Source: Candidatus Peregrinibacteria bacterium (lineage in GTDB: Bacteria; Patescibacteriota; Gracilibacteria; Peribacterales; Peribacteraceae). Taken from it: 53,248 nt of DNA. The translations under genes and the position numbers were made by a program. Position 1 is the first letter of the stretch. Every line of letters begins with the position of its first letter. The notes beneath the pieces were generated by a model. That model was given only the letters and a program-made list of their open reading frames with translations, did not search any database and had not been told where the DNA came from. The stretch covers positions 1-53,248 of the forward strand of contig JACPXZ010000004.1 of NCBI GenBank assembly GCA_016196225.1. Reading direction: 5' to 3'. Of this stretch, positions 46,585 to 53,248 are shown in pieces.

Positions 46585-46731
46585 CTTTTATGATACTTCG
46601 AGGCTCGGCCAAAGGCCTCACACCTCAGCATGACATATTTATGTTTGTTTTATGTTTTACAAAACAGCATACACATACATGTCACCCTGAGGTGCGACGA
46701 ACGCAGTGAGGAGCCTCGAAGGGGCATAAAA
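46585..46731. repeat. Inverted pair of R3 units
   Basis: Left unit 46585-46636 (ttttatgatacttcgaggct ... cacctcagcatgacat) and right unit 46679-46731 (tgtcaccctgaggtg ... gagcctcgaaggggcataaaa) are reverse complements over most of their length, separated by an AT-rich 42 bp. RNA from either strand could form one long hairpin. Confidence 0.88.
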
Positions 46732-46824
46732 TGAATTTTCATTCATTGACTTTGAATTAATCATCGTTATCATAAACGTATCCTTCACATCATCGTTCTA
46801 TCCAGAGTGGCGTGAGCCCCGGTA

Positions 46825-46859
46825 CCAGTGCTTTGCACGGTACAGGGCGCGAGCACTGG
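46825..46859. repeat. Small inverted repeat
   Basis: CCAGTGCT and AGCACTGG flank 19 nt (ttgcacggtacagggcgcg). Likely part of another dispersed element. Confidence 0.6.
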
Positions 46860-46884
46860 CTCGTTGACCGCCCCCCAACCCTAT

Positions 46885-46902
46885 CCTGAGCTTGTCGAAG
46901 GA
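46885..46902 (-). repeat. R4 unit (tcctgagcttgtcgaagga)
   Basis: Carries the cgacaagctca core on the minus strand; related cores occur at 45945-45977 and, less exactly, at 14219-14241 (ttcggctccactcaggacaag). Confidence 0.6.
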
Positions 46903-47019
46903 TGAACGGGTGGGACCACCAGCCCCGTACGGGGAATGATAGATCAGCCATTGGCTCTTAAAGTATCTAACTTCCTTTACGGGGGAAGGATTTTTTATAT
47001 TTCTCTTCCCCCATTCTTT

Positions 47020-48368
<1,349 letters not shown>

Positions 48369-48376
48369 TCATTATT

Positions 48377-48409
48377 AAAAAAAGGCGCCGTACCTGTGGT
48401 ACGGCGCCT
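48377..48409 (-). terminator. Strong rho-independent terminator
   Basis: GGCGCCGTACC-TGT-GGTACGGCGCC (48384-48408), 11-bp GC-rich stem, followed on the minus strand by TTTTTTT (48383-48377). It ends the minus-strand membrane-protein gene; it is the only textbook intrinsic terminator I see in the window. Confidence 0.85.
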
Positions 48410-48434
48410 CGATGTGATGGAACCTCTTGCAGAC

Positions 48435-48911
48435 CTACACCCTTTTACCAAGAAGGTTCCGCCCCAATTCCAAAGTACACACGATCGCCATGCAGATCAT
48501 GAACAACGATCCCGGAATCGGCGCAATGAGAAAATGGAGCACTCCGCGAACCCATTGAGCCGTCCGACTGATGTACGTCTCGCGAGCAATCGCTTCCTGC
48601 TTGTCGGGGTTATCGCAGTCCGCCGCGGTTATGTGACCGAGCCGGTCATGGTGTAATCCGCGTTCACCCAGAAGGAGTCGCATATCGGCGAGGCGATGCC
48701 TCCGCGCCCTTGCCCAACTCCAAGGGCAGTACACGCCGAAGTAATCGTGGATCAGGAGGCGAAACCCTTCGCGGAAGAAGTTCTTGTGGAACTTCCAAAA
48801 CCCATCCTTGTGTTTGAGAGTAATCAGCCTGCCATTCAGATCTGCACCGTTGCAGTATGTAACGAAAAAGCAAGGAACTGCCACCAGAAGCCACAAAAGA
48901 ACATATGTCAT
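48435..48911 (-). CDS. Membrane protein with Shine-Dalgarno start, function unknown
   Basis: A 158-aa protein that I do not recognise. Two hydrophobic segments near the ends (YVLLWLLVAVPCFFVTYC; WVRGVLHFLIAPIPGSLFMICMAIVCTLE) flank a basic, aromatic middle (KDGFWKFHKNFFREGFRLLIHDYFG) with RARRHRLADMRLLL. The start at 48911 is supported by AAGGAGAG 7 nt upstream, a true Shine-Dalgarno sequence that most genes here lack. A frame extends to 49064 but enters the lipoprotein gene. The gene ends with the terminator at 48377. This control style differs from its neighbours and hints at recent acquisition. Confidence 0.7.
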   Translation of the reverse strand: MTYVLLWLLVAVPCFFVTYCNGADLNGRLITLKHKDGFWKFHKNFFREGFRLLIHDYFGVYCPWSWARARRHRLADMRLLLGERGLHHDRLGHITAADCDNPDKQEAIARETYISRTAQWVRGVLHFLIAPIPGSLFMICMAIVCTLELGRNLLGKRV

Positions 48912-48912
48912 C

Positions 48913-48925
48913 GGTCTCTCCTTTC
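48913..48925 (-). promoter_or_regulatory. Shine-Dalgarno site of the membrane-protein gene
   Basis: AAAGGAGAG on the minus strand, 7 nt before the ATG at 48911. Decides the start of that gene against the longer frame to 49064. Confidence 0.7.
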
Positions 48926-49056
48926 TGGAATAAACCAGAATTTTTGGGTTCCATCTACGTTGTAAAAGAGCATGTCTCTCCCCCGTGGAGAGAGGACTCT
49001 TCTTACATGTTACTCCTCTAGGAGTATGCTGGTAAGCATTCATTCCCCCATTCGTT

Positions 49057-49635
49057 ATGTCCAATCGCGTTCCTCTGCTCTCATCCCTTATCCTCAGTTC
49101 GGCAATGGTTCTCCCCGGATGTACCCGTAGCGCTCCTCCGATCCAACATCATCAACAATCCGTAAAACACAACATTGGCCAAGTAACAACCCCACCTTCC
49201 TCAGCTGAGGATGTCCCCCCATTGCTTCCGGATGTCTGGTCGCTCCCCGACGGGGACATCCCTTTTGATCAGACTGTCTATGTGAATATTGACGACCCCG
49301 AGAGTCCAGGGAAGATCGCGCAGATATCGGTGCAGTTTGATAGCGAAGAGAACATTCTCTACTTTGACGAAAAACCTTTTGCGCTCTATTCCATTGGCCG
49401 CCTCACCCTCCGTTGCAAAGTGACGAAAGTCACCAAGACGGGTGATACGATCATCATGACCGGCAAGGCCCTCATCGGGAAGGGATCTTCCGAGTGGCAA
49501 CGCAAACAAATGCAGGATCTGTGTACCAAGATTCGCGACCCCAACTTCGAAAAATATGACTTCCCTCTGGACTCGTCGATCGGGGAACAGATCGGCAGAA
49601 TCGTTCCGTATAAGAGTGAAGTGGAAAACGAATAA
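49057..49635 (+). CDS. Putative lipoprotein, function unknown
   Basis: A 192-aa exported protein with a lipoprotein signal peptide (LLSSLILSSAMVLPGC; lipobox LPGC, Cys at about 22). A Pro/Ser linker is followed by a beta-rich domain of about 125 residues (DIPFDQTVYVNIDDPESPGK; AQISVQFDSEENILYFDE; LTLRCKVTKVTKTGDTIIM) and a helical end (SSEWQRKQMQDLCTKIRDP). I do not recognise a family. It should sit on the outer face of the cytoplasmic membrane. The gap of 145 bp upstream holds small hairpins (gtctctccc/ggagagagg; actcct/aggagt) but no clear promoter. Confidence 0.75.
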   Translation: MSNRVPLLSSLILSSAMVLPGCTRSAPPIQHHQQSVKHNIGQVTTPPSSAEDVPPLLPDVWSLPDGDIPFDQTVYVNIDDPESPGKIAQISVQFDSEENILYFDEKPFALYSIGRLTLRCKVTKVTKTGDTIIMTGKALIGKGSSEWQRKQMQDLCTKIRDPNFEKYDFPLDSSIGEQIGRIVPYKSEVENE

Positions 49636-49716
49636 CGTGCATACAGAAAAGGAATATTTATGGAGGTTTATTTTTTTACAAAGGCGAGTAGACTCCCCAG
49701 TTGAATTCTCAACACC

Positions 49717-53099
<3,383 letters not shown>

Positions 53100-53145
53100 G
53101 AAATCTCATGTTCTTTTTGTAACTTGGATTCAATAATCTAACGCA

Positions 53146-53167
53146 ACGGATCATATGATGGATCCGT
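53146..53167. repeat. Inverted repeat in front of the transposase-like gene
   Basis: ACGGATC (53146-53152) and GATCCGT (53161-53167) flank a TATGAT -10-like box (53154-53159) that ends 8 nt before the ATG. It may be an operator or part of an IS end. Confidence 0.5.
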
Positions 53168-53248
53168 ATGCATATCACAACCTATCAACGACTTACTCAT
53201 GAAGAACGAGAAGAAATTAGCCGTAGTCTGGCGCGGGGAGAAAAAATG
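53168..53248 (+). CDS. IS30-family transposase-like protein, first 27 residues
   Basis: The window ends inside this frame. It reads MHITTYQRLTHEEREEISRS, then LARGEKM. This matches the N-terminal HTH_38 pattern of IS30-type transposases (YxxLTxEERxxIxxLLxxG). It suggests an insertion sequence or a derived regulator directly upstream of gyrB. With only 27 residues the call is provisional; the catalytic DDE domain would lie beyond the window. Confidence 0.55.
   Translation, partial: MHITTYQRLTHEEREEISRSLARGEKM

Larger units (their letters stand above)
46577..47019. other. Repeat-rich gap without a gene
   Basis: About 440 bp between the PKD protein and the LRR protein. It holds the inverted pair of R3 units (46585-46731), a CCAGTGCT/AGCACTGG inverted repeat (46825-46859), and an R4 unit (46885-46902). 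A TATATT at 46996-47001 may be the -10 of the LRR gene (18 nt before its ATG). I see no coding region here. Confidence 0.8.

Overview
The window reads as an ordinary, densely packed chromosomal segment of a bacterium that uses the standard code: TGA closes rpoD, deoC, the dockerin gene and others. About 42 protein genes and two tRNA genes (Tyr, His) are supported; there is no rRNA and no CRISPR array. Gene content suggests a member of the candidate phyla radiation / Patescibacteria: a DUF5667 coiled-coil protein, dockerin and cohesin-like surface proteins, a VirB2/TrbC-like pilin, a TraD/VirB4-like ATPase, and almost no Shine-Dalgarno sequences. This is inference; no marker here settles the phylum. 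CarB and the sugar-nucleotide reductase resemble eukaryote-type relatives, and the TIGR02996-LRR protein resembles families typical of Planctomycetes, so some genes may be acquired.

Layout. 1-614: start of a secreted surface protein (minus strand, running off the window). 850-6634: class III aminotransferase, carB, greA, small coiled-coil protein. 6622-7593: holA. 7719-12812: a surface operon of dockerin, cohesin-like/FN3 anchor, cupredoxin-like anchor, an 87-aa protein and a 758-aa DUF5667 coiled coil. 12834-17455: M28 peptidase, tRNA-Tyr preceded by two AT-rich palindromes, His-rich secreted protein, ABC exporter. 17442-24791: sugar-nucleotide reductase, ftsK, ITP pyrophosphatase, membrane protein, UvrD-type helicase-nuclease. 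24882-33084: DUF378 protein, then rpoD, dnaG, acyl-CoA-ligase-like protein and leuS on the minus strand. 33138-37791: deoC, der, LOG-family protein, small secreted protein, mltG, ybaB. 37796-46576: TraD/VirB4-like ATPase, RlpA-like and 3D-domain wall proteins, M24 peptidase, VirB2-like pilin, PKD membrane protein. 46577-53248: a repeat-rich gap, LRR protein, tRNA-His, a membrane protein with a real SD and terminator, lipoprotein, hisS, gyrB, and the start of an IS30-like transposase.

Two window-wide patterns stand out. First, about twenty genes have a sigma70-type -10 hexamer ending only 6-13 nt before the chosen start codon, so transcription should begin at or just before the start codon; leaderless mRNA looks like the default, and this was used to choose several starts (holA, ftsK, the TraD/VirB4-like ATPase, the helicase). 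Second, several families of short palindromic or tandem repeats are scattered between genes and also sit in frame inside essential genes (leuS twice, the sugar reductase, ftsK, the der linker, the PKD protein), where they are translated as extra peptides. This recalls the palindromic elements known inside Rickettsia genes.

Functionally the segment combines core replication and gene expression (holA, dnaG, gyrB, ftsK, rpoD, greA, leuS, hisS, der), nucleotide metabolism (carB, deoC, ITPase), wall remodelling (mltG, RlpA-like, 3D protein) and an elaborate set of surface-anchored proteins.
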